DNA of 64,000 bases, taken from contig JAQSXR010000003.1 in NCBI GenBank assembly GCA_029256575.1, positions 248,001 to 312,000 on the forward strand. The letters are read 5' to 3'. The notes under the pieces are model-generated. The model saw only the letters and a list, made by a program, of their open reading frames with translations. It made no database searches and had not been told where the DNA came from. Positions within the stretch are counted from its first letter, which is position 1. The number at the start of each line of letters is the position of its first letter. Position numbers and translations under genes: made by a program. The DNA is from Clostridiales bacterium. Lineage in GTDB: Bacteria; Bacillota; Clostridia; Lachnospirales; JAQSXR01. This document shows, piece after piece, positions 44,638-54,287 of the stretch.

Positions 44638-45314
44638 TATATCCACCTACTTCTTACTAAAGTTTCTACCTTGGTTACATTCCCCGTAAATGATATTGTG
44701 TTAACATTTGGTTTAAAAACAGGAAACTCCCCTGTCATATTTCTATTAACAAGTTCATTTCCTCTAGTTGCTTCTAATTCTTCGGAATCTAGTGTTATGT
44801 AATCCGTTATGTTTAATGTACATACTGATAATCCATTAATATATAATGTAACTAATCCGTTACCGTATATAGTCATTTTAGGCTTACAATCAATATAACC
44901 TTGATTTAACACGGTAAGTCCATTTGTTATTTTTTCACTAGCTAAATATTTGAACGGTTGCACTAAAAAATGTATATCTGCTTTTCTAAACCTTAAAGCT
45001 TTTTCAAAATCTAATTGATCTAAGATTTCTGCATTATAAAATTTATTAGGCTCATTACTCATTATCAGCTTTCCTTTGCCATCTAACCAATTTGCTAACT
45101 CATCTAAATAGAAGTTGTTACTCTCGGTCAATCCTATTTTAATAACTTTTTCATACGATCCATAGCCTAAAATATCAGTTATTGTACCATCTTTACCGTC
45201 AATATTTGTCGTATTATACCTTTTGGGTGCACGAGTAATACTCGGAAGTGATTCAACTATGACATCCTTGTACATACTATTTATTGATTTAAACTCAAAC
45301 CATTCCTTTTCCAT
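44637..45314 (-). CDS. Distal tail protein (Dit)
   Basis: 225 residues of the phage tail-component family: WFEFKSINSMYKDVIVESLPSITRAPKRYNTTNIDGKDGTITDILGY and YEKVIKIGLTE at the N-terminus, FEKALRFRKADIHFLVQPFKYLA in the middle. It forms the baseplate hub between tail tube and Tal. It starts at the base after the tape-measure stop and overlaps Tal at its end. Confidence 0.88.
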   Translation of the reverse strand: MEKEWFEFKSINSMYKDVIVESLPSITRAPKRYNTTNIDGKDGTITDILGYGSYEKVIKIGLTESNNFYLDELANWLDGKGKLIMSNEPNKFYNAEILDQLDFEKALRFRKADIHFLVQPFKYLASEKITNGLTVLNQGYIDCKPKMTIYGNGLVTLYINGLSVCTLNITDYITLDSEELEATRGNELVNRNMTGEFPVFKPNVNTISFTGNVTKVETLVRSRWI

Positions 45315-48311
45315 TTATGAATACACTTCCTTCCTTATAGTATCGCTTATAACTTCCCCCATTATTTCTCTGTTCATTTCAACTTTTAGTCCTGCTCTTG
45401 CTATTCCATTAACAACCGCATTTGCAAGTAGAGCATAATCAATAGTAGGTGATGTAATATTATTACTTTTGCTTGTATTTAAACTATAGTTACCACTCAT
45501 TTCAAGATTTCTTGGTATACTTTTGTTTATTTCTTGTGTAACTGCCTTCATTTCGTCCGTAAAACCGATTCCAAAACCCTCTGCGGTATATGAGCCAATT
45601 TCTGCAAATACTCTCGATGGAGATTTTATTTGTAGCACATTTTCTGTCATAGATTTTAAACCGCCAATACTATCACCAACCCTTGACCTTACTTTAGCAA
45701 ATTCATCTTGAAACCCAGTTCCAAAACCTTTAGCTAAGTTAGCTCCTATTGCCTGCCACTCACCTATTATTCTATCACCGCCAGTTTGCATCTTTCGTAA
45801 CTCACGTTGATATCCTGTTCCTGCTTCGGCTACTTCTTTTGACACTATATCGGCTACGACAAACTTTTCTGTCCATAAACTATTTAATTCTTGAACTTGT
45901 GTATCCGTCATTGTTACGAGAGCAGATACATATTGAGCCGATTCAGGCCCCATATCTCGTAATTCTTTTAGTAACCCCTCGTCAATACCTTTTTTAGCTA
46001 ATTCAGCAAGATTACTAGACCAATTTTGAACACCAGTAATTTGACTTTCTAAATTCGCAAGTATTTCATCATTAGAATATTTTACTTCATCATTGAATTT
46101 ATCAAATAATTTAATCTGACTTTCAATGCTTTCTTTTGCTGTTTTAGCTTGATCTTCGAATGATTTTTTAAGTGTATCAAGTGCTTTTATAGCCTCGTCA
46201 CTTGCTTTTGTTGTCGCTTCACCAAATCCTTTTACGTTGTTTCCAGATTCATTGGTGCTTTCCTCTATGATTGTTTTTGCGAACAGAACTTCTTCATCTA
46301 GTAGTCCAATTGATTTATTAACAGTATTTATTTGTTTGTCAACCTCATCTATTTTATCTAAATATTTATTCATATCATCAAGATTTATATTTTCATCCCA
46401 TTGATCTTCTGGTTTTCTATTTTCAACTTCTTCTAGTTTGACCATTAAATCCATTCTTGCTTGGGTTAATTCTGCAAGTGTTTTCTCTGATTCATACTTT
46501 TCTTTGTATATCTTTGTCATATCTTCTTGTGCAGCAACAACTTTATAATATTCTTCTTGTGCGCTTATTAAGCTATGAATTTCGTCTGCTTGTAAATTAA
46601 GATAACCCGTTCCTTCATCAATACTTAAATTCATTTCAGGTATAGATTTATTTAATTCATCAATAAGAGACTTCATTATTGCTTTTTGACCATTTGTTTT
46701 TTCTTCAACTTCATTTAATGCTAACAATTCGTCTGCCAAATTTTTATATGCACCAAACTCATTCTCTATATCTTCTTTGTTTTCTTTTCTATTGTCTATA
46801 CCGTCTTTAATCGTGGTATTTAGTTCCTGTGATTTTACTATCATTGCATCAACTTTTTCTAAGTATAAATCAGTTTCGCTTTTCGTTTCTTCAGTCGCAT
46901 TCTTGATTAGTAAAATAGCTGCTGTTATTGTTCCTACAGCGATTGCTGCCATTGCAACTGGATTTCCTGTTAAGGCGGTTGTTAAACCACCAAATAAACT
47001 TTTTGAGCCGTCTGACTCGGTACCAATTGACTTTATTGAATCAACAACACCTTTTATACCAGTCCCAACTTTTAAAGTTGCTACACCTGCGCCAATACCT
47101 CCAACAACTGTTGCAATAGTATCACCGTTATCCATTATCCAGTCTAATCCATCAACTAAAATTGGTAATGCATTTTTAGCTAGATCACCTACTCCAGTCG
47201 CAAGTGCACCCATTGCCCTATTCATTAGTGGAGCGGTCGTTCTTGCGATATCTGACATCTTTTCTCTTAATTCAAATTGTGCATCCGAATTTTTTATTAG
47301 TTCTTCATTATTTTTACGATAACCATCATTAACTTTAGATAATCCTGTTTTTGCTAATACATCAAGAGCATATTTTTGACGGTCTGCTTCAGTGGTACAG
47401 TTTGCCAACCCCTTGTTAAAGTCATCTAAGTTGTACCCTAGTCGTTCTAATAATTCTGAAAATGGGCCAATTGCCTTTCCTGTTGCGAGTGTTTCTTGTA
47501 AACCATCTGACAATCCTTCTATTTTCATAGTATCAGGGAATTGAATAACCGCACCACTTAGGTTCTCAACTGCTGTTTGCAAATTTGATCCAGTAAAACC
47601 TGCCTTCATTAAATTTGATAAAGCCTCGATATTTGAATCAGTCTCACCTGTAATTGCATCAAGATTTTTTAATTCACCACTTACATCATTGATGTTCGCT
47701 CCTGCTGTTTTTGCATTTTGTTCTAATTTAGCGAAGTCATTACGATATTCTTTTGTTTTTTCAGATACTGCTACAATTCCGCTTATTACTCCAACAAAAG
47801 CTCCACCTACTATTTTAGCAAAGTCTTTTGTACCCTCTTTTACTTTTGCTATTTCTTCATTAAACCCCTCGACTTTACCTTTACTTGTTTTAGCTTCTTT
47901 GCCAAATTCATCAATAGATTTTGCCATTCCGTCAGTGGATTTTACTGCTTCATTAAGGTACTTCGAGTTATTTCTTAACTCTTTTTCCATCTTATTCAAT
48001 TCGGCAGATGCATTGTTTACAGACTGTTGCCATGATTGAGTTACCTTGTCATTTTCACCATACTTTTTAGTAGACTCTTCAAGTCCTTTTGTTAATTCAG
48101 TTAATTTCTTTTTTTGCTCATCTGTCTGTTTATTTAGAACATCATTTTTTCTTTTTAGTGCTTCTACTGAATTTGCTTGTCCATCGAATTCACTTGTGAC
48201 TAACTTCATTTCAGAGCCAAGTGTTTTCATTGTAGAATTTATATTTCTTATACTCTGCCTATATTCTGCTTCGCCCTCAATCCCAATCTTTGCCCCTATA
48301 TCATATGCCAT
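45315..48311 (-). CDS. Tail tape measure protein
   Basis: 998 residues. The N-terminus MAYDIGAKIGIEGEAEYRQSIRNINSTMKTLGSEMK is typical. Long coiled coils follow (about 40–140 and 480–720). Hydrophobic segments lie at about 165–185 and 370–460 (LPILVDGLDWIMDNGDTIATVVGGIGAGVATL, VAMAAIAVGTITAAILLI). The C-terminal RVGDSIGGLKSMTENVLQIKSPSRVFAEIGSYTAEGFGIGF is the usual ending. Sets tail length and is ejected with DNA. The predicted tail would be about 150 nm at 1.5 Å per residue. Confidence 0.93.
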   Translation of the reverse strand: MAYDIGAKIGIEGEAEYRQSIRNINSTMKTLGSEMKLVTSEFDGQANSVEALKRKNDVLNKQTDEQKKKLTELTKGLEESTKKYGENDKVTQSWQQSVNNASAELNKMEKELRNNSKYLNEAVKSTDGMAKSIDEFGKEAKTSKGKVEGFNEEIAKVKEGTKDFAKIVGGAFVGVISGIVAVSEKTKEYRNDFAKLEQNAKTAGANINDVSGELKNLDAITGETDSNIEALSNLMKAGFTGSNLQTAVENLSGAVIQFPDTMKIEGLSDGLQETLATGKAIGPFSELLERLGYNLDDFNKGLANCTTEADRQKYALDVLAKTGLSKVNDGYRKNNEELIKNSDAQFELREKMSDIARTTAPLMNRAMGALATGVGDLAKNALPILVDGLDWIMDNGDTIATVVGGIGAGVATLKVGTGIKGVVDSIKSIGTESDGSKSLFGGLTTALTGNPVAMAAIAVGTITAAILLIKNATEETKSETDLYLEKVDAMIVKSQELNTTIKDGIDNRKENKEDIENEFGAYKNLADELLALNEVEEKTNGQKAIMKSLIDELNKSIPEMNLSIDEGTGYLNLQADEIHSLISAQEEYYKVVAAQEDMTKIYKEKYESEKTLAELTQARMDLMVKLEEVENRKPEDQWDENINLDDMNKYLDKIDEVDKQINTVNKSIGLLDEEVLFAKTIIEESTNESGNNVKGFGEATTKASDEAIKALDTLKKSFEDQAKTAKESIESQIKLFDKFNDEVKYSNDEILANLESQITGVQNWSSNLAELAKKGIDEGLLKELRDMGPESAQYVSALVTMTDTQVQELNSLWTEKFVVADIVSKEVAEAGTGYQRELRKMQTGGDRIIGEWQAIGANLAKGFGTGFQDEFAKVRSRVGDSIGGLKSMTENVLQIKSPSRVFAEIGSYTAEGFGIGFTDEMKAVTQEINKSIPRNLEMSGNYSLNTSKSNNITSPTIDYALLANAVVNGIARAGLKVEMNREIMGEVISDTIRKEVYS

Positions 48312-48331
48312 TATCTCACCAGCTTTCTAAT

Positions 48332-48894
48332 TTAAAATGGTATTACATCATCTATTGTCGTTTCTTTATTTTCAATTCCTTTATATTTACGGTGTTCTCT
48401 AATCAATAAAAGAATCTTCTTTATTGTCATTCTCCACACTTCTTTTTCGTTATAACCTAACACAACTTTTCCTAAATAAAGCAAGCAAGTAATTTCGATC
48501 TTTACTGCTTGCTGTTCTCGTTTGGGAACTCTTCTTCCTCTGTTTCCATCAATGAACTTGAAAAAGCTTCTAATACCATTGTTACTACAAAGCCTGTATT
48601 ACACTTAGCCAAAATTCTTCCAACATATCTTTCAGATACCTTTTCCCATTTGTCACTATTTTCATCATTATGTATATCAACATCTTCATTAATTAAAACC
48701 ATCATAATATATTTAAGTATGTTATAAGATTTCTTTTTTTCTTCTTCTGTTTCTCCAAACATCTTCATTAAAACTTCATTTATTGCTAAGTTGTAATGTT
48801 CCTGTAAATCGTCTATGACGTTAAGTGTAAACAATAATTTTCTTGGTTTATTATCAAGATTTATTTCAATTCCTTTTGGTTTTAAACTTCTCAT
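48332..48894 (-). CDS. Tail assembly chaperone, -1 frameshift fusion product
   Basis: Read through a -1 shift at CCCAAAC (48520–48526), the 130-residue chaperone is extended in the next frame by about 62 residues (REQQAVKIEITCLLYLGKVV…ETTIDDVIPF) to a stop at 48332, making about 187 residues. The extension is open, encoded just before the tape measure, and has no start of its own. This is the G/GT arrangement known from lambda and many siphophages. The coding frames and the heptamer phase agree exactly with a -1 shift. Confidence 0.75.
48502..48894 (-). CDS. Tail assembly chaperone (gpG-like)
   Basis: 130 residues: MRSLKPKGIEINLDNKPRKLLFTLNVIDDLQEHYNL then a helical part and an acidic end (ETEEEEFPNENSKQ). 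Coats the tape measure protein during tail assembly. Short proteins of this type between tail tube and tape measure nearly always have a frameshifted longer form, and one is visible here. Preceded by GGAGGG. Confidence 0.82.
   Translation of the reverse strand: MRSLKPKGIEINLDNKPRKLLFTLNVIDDLQEHYNLAINEVLMKMFGETEEEKKKSYNILKYIMMVLINEDVDIHNDENSDKWEKVSERYVGRILAKCNTGFVVTMVLEAFSSSLMETEEEEFPNENSKQ
48520..48526 (-). promoter_or_regulatory. -1 ribosomal frameshift slippery heptamer CCCAAAC
   Basis: In the zero frame the codons read TTC CCA AAC, so C-CCA-AAC fits X-XXY-YYZ exactly. It lies five codons before the zero-frame stop, and the -1 frame stays open for 62 codons. No strong downstream stem was identified by eye. 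Confidence 0.75.
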
Positions 48895-48948
48895 TTTATC
48901 CCTCCATTTTTATAAAAAAGAGGATGGAATTATCCACCCTCGGTCATT

Positions 48949-49485
48949 TTATACTTCAGGTGTAATACCTGCCTTAGTATTTAAGTATGTAATTGCTTCA
49001 GCTTCCGTTGCAAATGTTTGTTCTGATTTCCAATTCCCGTTATCTAAAGTCATTATTGTACCTTCAAGCGTTGGTGTATTAAACGTTACATTTTCACCTC
49101 TTGTTGTATTTGTATCATTTGGTTCTGCAAACTGTACCTTATTTAAAAATATAGCACGAAACTTTTTAACATTATTAACTAGTTTAGTTGCATAAAAACC
49201 GATACCAACGTATGGAGCAATATCTGCACGGTTTGCTACTATTTCACCTGTTACAGCGTCTACTGTATGTCCCAACATATCAGCTTGTATAACGTCTGAA
49301 AGATCATCAATCCCTATTGTAATACTACCACTTTGAAACGATTTATCAGATTCAGCTATTGCATCCTCAGCGAATAACGTAACGTTATTTGATGTAATTG
49401 AAATATCTGCTTGTATAGCTTTACCAATTATTCCTTGTGTAGTTTTCCCACGGTAACACATCATCTTTAATCCTATTTTAGCCAT
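48949..49485 (-). CDS. Major tail protein
   Basis: 178 residues of the siphovirus tail-tube type (IGLKMMCYRGK, ISITSNNVTLFAEDAIAESDKSFQSGSITIGIDDL, DIAPYVGIGFYATKLVNNVKKFRAIFLNKVQF, GENVTFNTPTLEGTIM). Polymerises into the tail tube. Its C-terminus has a short TEAEAITYLNTKAGI extension. Lies between connector genes and the chaperone. Confidence 0.9.
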   Translation of the reverse strand: MAKIGLKMMCYRGKTTQGIIGKAIQADISITSNNVTLFAEDAIAESDKSFQSGSITIGIDDLSDVIQADMLGHTVDAVTGEIVANRADIAPYVGIGFYATKLVNNVKKFRAIFLNKVQFAEPNDTNTTRGENVTFNTPTLEGTIMTLDNGNWKSEQTFATEAEAITYLNTKAGITPEV

Positions 49486-49496
49486 TATTTAAATCC

Positions 49497-49922
49497 TCAC
49501 TTTCTATTCATAATTTTACTTATTTTTTCATCAAGTTTATCTTCCATCGCCTTTATTGCTATTTTTTTTGTAGCATTCACAGCAGGTCGAATAAACGGTT
49601 TCTTTTTATGTGTAATACTTCCACTTTCCATAACTCTTGCTTTTAATTGGTTAGGTGTTCCTTTTTCGTCATATCCATCAAAACCAACTTTTGTATTAAC
49701 ATTGCCTTGCATATCAACATCAGGTGGAGCAATTCCAAGTGAATCCAATAAATCACCAGTTGATTCTTCTGAGTCTTCTAAATTAGCTTTTAGCCTTTTT
49801 CGAATTTCGTTAGCTACTGGTTGTGCTCCTGCATATACAACATCCTTAGTTATTTCTAAATCTGCAAGCTTTGATAATTTCAATTCAAATTCAGAAGTAC
49901 CTCTTATTGTCATTTTAGCCAT
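49497..49922 (-). CDS. HK97 gp10-family tail/connector protein
   Basis: 141 residues, pattern FELKLSKLADLEITKDVVYAGAQPVANEIRKRLKANL…GSITHKKKPFIRPAVNATKKIAIKAMEDKLDEKI. A neck/tail-completion protein. Overlaps the next upstream gene by one base (ATGA type). Confidence 0.88.
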   Translation of the reverse strand: MAKMTIRGTSEFELKLSKLADLEITKDVVYAGAQPVANEIRKRLKANLEDSEESTGDLLDSLGIAPPDVDMQGNVNTKVGFDGYDEKGTPNQLKARVMESGSITHKKKPFIRPAVNATKKIAIKAMEDKLDEKISKIMNRK

Positions 49923-50248
49923 TAGTTGCCTCCATCAACTTCAAATACCCATTCATAGTGTATATATCCTGTTTCTTCCTCATGCTGTATAGAGTTGAGA
50001 GAATAAGCTACTTGAGCATTGTTTAGTGTTTCTTGTATTACATCAAAGGTAGGGTCAAACTCTATTGTGGTAAAATAATCAATGGTACCTTGAATAACTT
50101 GCATTTGCATTTTATTTTCTGAATAAAGCGTGTCGCCTTGCCCGTCCTCTGCCCATACAATGTAATTACCTGTTTGCTTAGAAGCTTTAAAATGGTGAAC
50201 ATTAGGCGTCACAGTCAACAATATATCTCTTATATCACTCAATTTCAT
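49922..50248 (-). CDS. Phage tail completion / neck protein
   Basis: 108 residues; MKLSDIRDILLTVTPNVHHFKASKQTGNYIVWAEDGQGDTLYSENKM with IDYFTTIEFDPTFDVIQETL is characteristic of the short tail-terminator-like proteins located between the head-closure and gp10 genes. Joined to its neighbours by overlaps of 14 and 1 bases. Confidence 0.75.
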   Translation of the reverse strand: MKLSDIRDILLTVTPNVHHFKASKQTGNYIVWAEDGQGDTLYSENKMQMQVIQGTIDYFTTIEFDPTFDVIQETLNNAQVAYSLNSIQHEEETGYIHYEWVFEVDGGN

Positions 50249-50588
50249 ATATAGTCTCCAACCTTTCTAAAGATAAATCCATACATTCAGGTTTAACATT
50301 TGGTGGGTATTGGACTTGTTTTATTTCATACTGTGTTCCATCGTGTAATATAGCAACATCTTGTGTTGATACTTTATTAATTCTTGGCACTCTAATAAGT
50401 TGACTAATTTTAATTTTTTCTTGTAGTGCACTATAAAATCTGCTCATTCCAACTGTTCTTTCTTCATAACGTAAAGAACCCTCTTTTAAAGCAAGTCCCA
50501 CTTTGGGCATTTCACCCTTATTCGCTATGTTTTCAGCTTCATAAATATTAACTATTCCATCATTAAATTGTTGAGTTTGTTGCTGCAT
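50235..50588 (-). CDS. Phage head closure protein
   Basis: 117 residues, SPP1 gp16 / HK97 gp7-like: GLALKEGSLRYEERTVGMSRFYSALQEKIKISQLIRVPRINKVSTQDVAILHDGTQYEIKQVQY. Closes the head after packaging. Overlaps both neighbours. Confidence 0.82.
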   Translation of the reverse strand: MQQQTQQFNDGIVNIYEAENIANKGEMPKVGLALKEGSLRYEERTVGMSRFYSALQEKIKISQLIRVPRINKVSTQDVAILHDGTQYEIKQVQYPPNVKPECMDLSLERLETIYEIE

Positions 50589-50862
50589 AAATAGCCACCT
50601 CCTGTTTCATTTGGAGAGTTAGTAATTCATGCAAGTAGTTTTTTTGAAACTCATTTAAAGCATTAGAACGTGCATATCGACAATAATCAAATAATAATTC
50701 TCTAGGCTTGTCTTCAATTGAGTAGTCAGCTTCAATGCCAATAATTCCATCTAAATATTTGATTCCTCGCTCAATAATACCTGTTAGTTTTGTATCTGTT
50801 GACTCATCTATCCAAGTAATATCAAGATAATTTTTAACTGCATTTAATAACTCTATTGACAT
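50563..50862 (-). CDS. Head–tail connector protein (gp6/gp15-like)
   Basis: 99 residues, helical, of the DNA-packaging adaptor family: LLNAVKNYLDITWIDESTDTKLTGIIERGIKYLDGIIG and RELLFDYCRYARSNALNEFQKNYLHELLTLQ. Forms a ring below the portal. Overlaps the head-closure gene by 26 bases. Confidence 0.85.
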   Translation of the reverse strand: MSIELLNAVKNYLDITWIDESTDTKLTGIIERGIKYLDGIIGIEADYSIEDKPRELLFDYCRYARSNALNEFQKNYLHELLTLQMKQEVAIYAATNSTI

Positions 50863-50870
50863 TTAATCAC

Positions 50871-51065
50871 CTACTTTTTAGTTGCTTTTTTACTTGCTAC
50901 TTTTTTAACTATTGGTTTCTCGTCTTTTATTTCCTCCACAAAAACACCAAAAGAGGTTGAGTTAATTTCCTCAAACCTCTTATCAGTGATTGTTAATATT
51001 TCATTAATTTTGTGAAGGTCATTTGTATGCTTATCTTTATAAGTCTTAATTACTTTAACCTTCAT
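50871..51065 (-). CDS. Small phage protein downstream of the capsid gene
   Basis: 64 residues, KVKVIKTYKDKHTNDLHKINEILTITDKRFEEI and a basic tail (KKVASKKATKK). A short protein in this place is common in HK97-like Clostridia phages; function unknown. Spaced 10 bases from the capsid gene. Confidence 0.7.
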   Translation of the reverse strand: MKVKVIKTYKDKHTNDLHKINEILTITDKRFEEINSTSFGVFVEEIKDEKPIVKKVASKKATKK

Positions 51066-51075
51066 AGTTTACCCC

Positions 51076-52275
51076 CTATACAGAAGCGACTGGAAAATCA
51101 GCTGCATTTGATACGAATACTTCTTGAATAGTTGGAACTAATCCTGAAATATCGACATATGTAAATGAGTTGTTATCCTTTGCTTCTCCGTGACCATATA
51201 ATTTAACTAAATATGTTCTTTCATCTTCTAAAAATTTGTAGCTATCGTCATATTCAATTTTTCCAGATTTAGCTGTACCAATGCCCATAAAGTATTTTTT
51301 AGCGATTCCAAATATTGCTTTTCCAACTGGTAATTGTACTGATTGAATAACTTTTGTTGGAAATGGGAATACATTGTTTACATATGTACCGTTAGCATTT
51401 CTAACTGTTGTTGCAGGCATAATCTTAGTAAGATAATCAGTTGGATTAACTAACATAATAACTTCATCAATTACTCTTGCGTTTCCATTAGGATCAACTG
51501 CCATTCCACCGATTAGCGCACCATATGTAATTGGATCAAGTTTTGTTACTGGAACTGTTGTTTTTAATGGATAAACACCATCGGTAACAACTACTCCTGT
51601 ACCAACTTGTCTATTCATACCAATTGGCATATCTTTACCTGTACCATTTACAATTGCTTCTTCCAAACCAAATGCTAATGCTTCTGCTAAGATTGTTCTA
51701 ACATATCTATCTAACCAAACTGCGCCAAGATCCAACATTGACTTTGCTACTGGTAAAAATGCTGATAATTTATTTAATCCCATGTTGATCTTCTTAAATC
51801 CACTAGTTAATTCTTTCACGATTGTATCAGTTAATTTACCCCATGACGCAAGTTGTTTACCATTTGTATTTACTACAAATTCAATCAAGCCACTTGTGTT
51901 TTGAAAATCAATTACTTCAAGTAATGGATGTGAAGTAGTTAAATCTTCAAATACTGAATCAATAGTTGTAATTGGCATAACTACATCCAATTCTGTAAGA
52001 CTTTGTTTTGGATTAGATGATCTCATTGCTTCAATAACTTTTTGATAGTAGTTGTTTTCTTCAGAAGTTAATTGTCTAACCCCTCTACCAACTAGAACGT
52101 TTGAATCGGATGATTGTATTAATCCTTTTGCTTCACTCATTACTGCCTCTTGGATATTTTCAGTAAACTCTGTAAAAGCTTGTGCAAATTGTTCTTCGTT
52201 ACCTTCTTTGATTGCCACATTGATTTTCGCTAATATTTCTGATTTCTTTTGGTTTAAAGCGTCTAAATTTTTCAT
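51076..52275 (-). CDS. Major capsid protein (HK97 fold)
   Basis: 399 residues. A helical N-terminal delta domain (1–110, LNQKKSEILAKINVAIKEGNEEQFAQAF) is removed on maturation. The HK97 core follows (LDVVMPITTIDSVFEDLTTSHPLLEVI; LAEALAFGLEEAIVNGTGKDMPIGM; YGALIGGMAVDPNG). Its gene starts at the last base of the ClpP-type protease gene, the standard order. Confidence 0.93.
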   Translation of the reverse strand: MKNLDALNQKKSEILAKINVAIKEGNEEQFAQAFTEFTENIQEAVMSEAKGLIQSSDSNVLVGRGVRQLTSEENNYYQKVIEAMRSSNPKQSLTELDVVMPITTIDSVFEDLTTSHPLLEVIDFQNTSGLIEFVVNTNGKQLASWGKLTDTIVKELTSGFKKINMGLNKLSAFLPVAKSMLDLGAVWLDRYVRTILAEALAFGLEEAIVNGTGKDMPIGMNRQVGTGVVVTDGVYPLKTTVPVTKLDPITYGALIGGMAVDPNGNARVIDEVIMLVNPTDYLTKIMPATTVRNANGTYVNNVFPFPTKVIQSVQLPVGKAIFGIAKKYFMGIGTAKSGKIEYDDSYKFLEDERTYLVKLYGHGEAKDNNSFTYVDISGLVPTIQEVFVSNAADFPVASV

Positions 52276-53114
52276 TAATTATTTCCTCTTTCTTTCTCTC
52301 GGAACAATGCCGATAATAGTTGTTTTGGTTTATTTTCCTTATTTTGAACAATAGGTTCCTCATCTTTTATTGATTCTTCTACTGGTGATACTTCTAAAGG
52401 TATTTCCTTTATTTGAGTTGGTTCAATTATTTCAACCAATTCCTTAAGTTGTGCTGTTATCGCTTTGTTATAATTCAAATGTTGCTCAAGTGTTTTATTC
52501 ATCTTTTGTAACATTTGTTGAGCTTCAGTAAGGTCTTTGTCTTGTCCTAATATTTCATCACAAAAGCCATAATCAAGACATTGTTGAGCAGTTAACCACG
52601 TTTCATTTTCTAACAATTCAATCAGTTTTTCCTCGCTAATTTTACCGTTTGATTTTTGCAAATAAGCTTGTCTGTTTCCATCCATAATAGTATCTAAATC
52701 ATCTGCCGCTTTTCTTAACTCTTTAGAGTTTCCACATACACAATTCAATGCATTATGAATCATCATCATCGTATTTCTTGGCATAATAATTTTGTCTCCT
52801 GCCATTGCAATAACGGAAGCTACACTACAAGCAAAGCCATCAACATAAACTGTCTTTTGAGCTGTATGTCGTTTTAATTGGGAATAAATAGCTGTTCCTT
52901 CAAATACGCTACCCCCATACGAATTAATGTAAACATTAATTTGCATTACGTTTGGATATTTTGCTAACTCTTCTCTAAAATGACTTGCCGATGTTTCACT
53001 TGTGATTTTTTCATCTGTCCACCAATCATATCCGTCACCTTTTACATCACCATAAATATACATATCAAGTACATTAGGTTCTGCTGCTTGTTTCAATTCC
53101 CATATTTTTTTCAA
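52275..53114 (-). CDS. Phage ClpP-like head maturation protease
   Basis: About 279 residues. The Ser nucleophile is in GFACSVASVIAMAG, His in MMMIHNALN, and Asp probably in WLTAQQCLDYGFCDE. The oxyanion loop INSYGGSVFEGTAIY precedes them. The C-terminal part (about 185–275) is a coiled, acidic scaffold-like segment. The track starts at a GTG at 53123; a TTG at 53114, 8 bases after GAGGGG, is a likelier start. Either overlaps the portal gene by 40–50 bases. Confidence 0.88.
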   Translation of the reverse strand: MKKIWELKQAAEPNVLDMYIYGDVKGDGYDWWTDEKITSETSASHFREELAKYPNVMQINVYINSYGGSVFEGTAIYSQLKRHTAQKTVYVDGFACSVASVIAMAGDKIIMPRNTMMMIHNALNCVCGNSKELRKAADDLDTIMDGNRQAYLQKSNGKISEEKLIELLENETWLTAQQCLDYGFCDEILGQDKDLTEAQQMLQKMNKTLEQHLNYNKAITAQLKELVEIIEPTQIKEIPLEVSPVEESIKDEEPIVQNKENKPKQLLSALFREKERGNN

Positions 53115-54270
53115 CTGTATCACCCCTCTCTACTTCATTTAATAACTCTTCTACCGTTGCATAATTCTTTGTCATAAAGTTTTGGTTTGCCCAAGGTTCG
53201 TTTATTGGTTCTTCGCCCACCGTTTTTCTTATGTCATTTATAGTAAAACATCCACTTGATATTAATTTATCTACAGATGTTGCAACGCCTAATAAATCAA
53301 TATGTTTAATAGTTTTTGTATCGATTTTGACCATTGTTCCTTGTACAAAATCCGCATACCCACATCTTTTACGAATAATCTCTTCTTGCAACATGTCGCA
53401 TAAAGGATCAACGCAAAACGTTAGCATATTGTCAACCGCATCTTTATTACTTGCAATATCACCCCTTAATAAAACAGGCGGAATATTTAACGCTCTTCCT
53501 GTAAGGTCATACACATCATCAATTAATGCTTTTATATCTCGACTACCCTCGTTTGAATATGTTTTAGCATCACTCTTCGTGTATGCATATCCTTCAAACA
53601 AAGGTAGTACTGCATTTTCTGCTAGAAAATAATTTTTAAATCTTTCATTCATTAACTTTTCAAATGTAGTGAGGAAATCAGGTTTACCTTGTGCCATTGA
53701 ACTTATATTTAAAATACCCTTTTCGCCTCGTGATTTGTTATAAGATGATTGTGCATAAGCAATTAATTTTCCATAACTTTCATACATACCATTTATTAAA
53801 GTTCTTATATCCCTGTTGTTTAGTTGAAAATACATAACTTCTGACATTGTAAAGCTTTTATTAAATTCAAACTTATCTACTGTTACGCCTGTGAATTGGT
53901 AATCAAAAAGCGCATACTCTTTTTTATAAAAAGTATCCGCCACCAGTAGTTGACCATTTGATTCAATTATGAGACATTCATTATTTTCATACAGCTTACT
54001 TATCCATTTATGAATAAAAGCACTTGAGTTTTGATTTTTATTCGGTTCAATATTGAACAGATAATATTCTCGCTCTTTGACTTCTTTTCCCTTAAAATAT
54101 GTTTTAAATTCGCATTTACTAACTGAATTAGCAATCAAGTTTATTGCCGATTGGAAAGCTAAATTTCTTACATAATATTCTGCTGCTAATCCAAAAAATT
54201 CTGTTGAATCAATCTCGACTTCTTGCGTACTACCACCAAGTCTATCTATTAACCATGTTCTTATACTCAA
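53074..54270 (-). CDS. Phage portal protein
   Basis: 398 residues of the HK97 portal family: EYYVRNLAFQSAINLIANSVSKCEFKTYFKGKEVKEREYYLFNIEPNKNQNSSAFIHKWISKL, MYFQLNNRDIRTL and GILNISSMAQGKPDF; the C-terminal GRALNIPPVLLRGDIASNKDAVDNML is characteristic. The dodecameric ring through which DNA enters. Overlaps the protease gene. Confidence 0.92.
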   Translation of the reverse strand: MSIRTWLIDRLGGSTQEVEIDSTEFFGLAAEYYVRNLAFQSAINLIANSVSKCEFKTYFKGKEVKEREYYLFNIEPNKNQNSSAFIHKWISKLYENNECLIIESNGQLLVADTFYKKEYALFDYQFTGVTVDKFEFNKSFTMSEVMYFQLNNRDIRTLINGMYESYGKLIAYAQSSYNKSRGEKGILNISSMAQGKPDFLTTFEKLMNERFKNYFLAENAVLPLFEGYAYTKSDAKTYSNEGSRDIKALIDDVYDLTGRALNIPPVLLRGDIASNKDAVDNMLTFCVDPLCDMLQEEIIRKRCGYADFVQGTMVKIDTKTIKHIDLLGVATSVDKLISSGCFTINDIRKTVGEEPINEPWANQNFMTKNYATVEELLNEVERGDTVEKNMGIETSSRT

Positions 54271-54287
54271 TTCTTTTCACCCCCTCT

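Noticed and set aside
46777-47322. 181-residue plus-strand ORF within the tape measure gene
   Set aside because: Antisense shadow of a long, biased coding frame without start signals.
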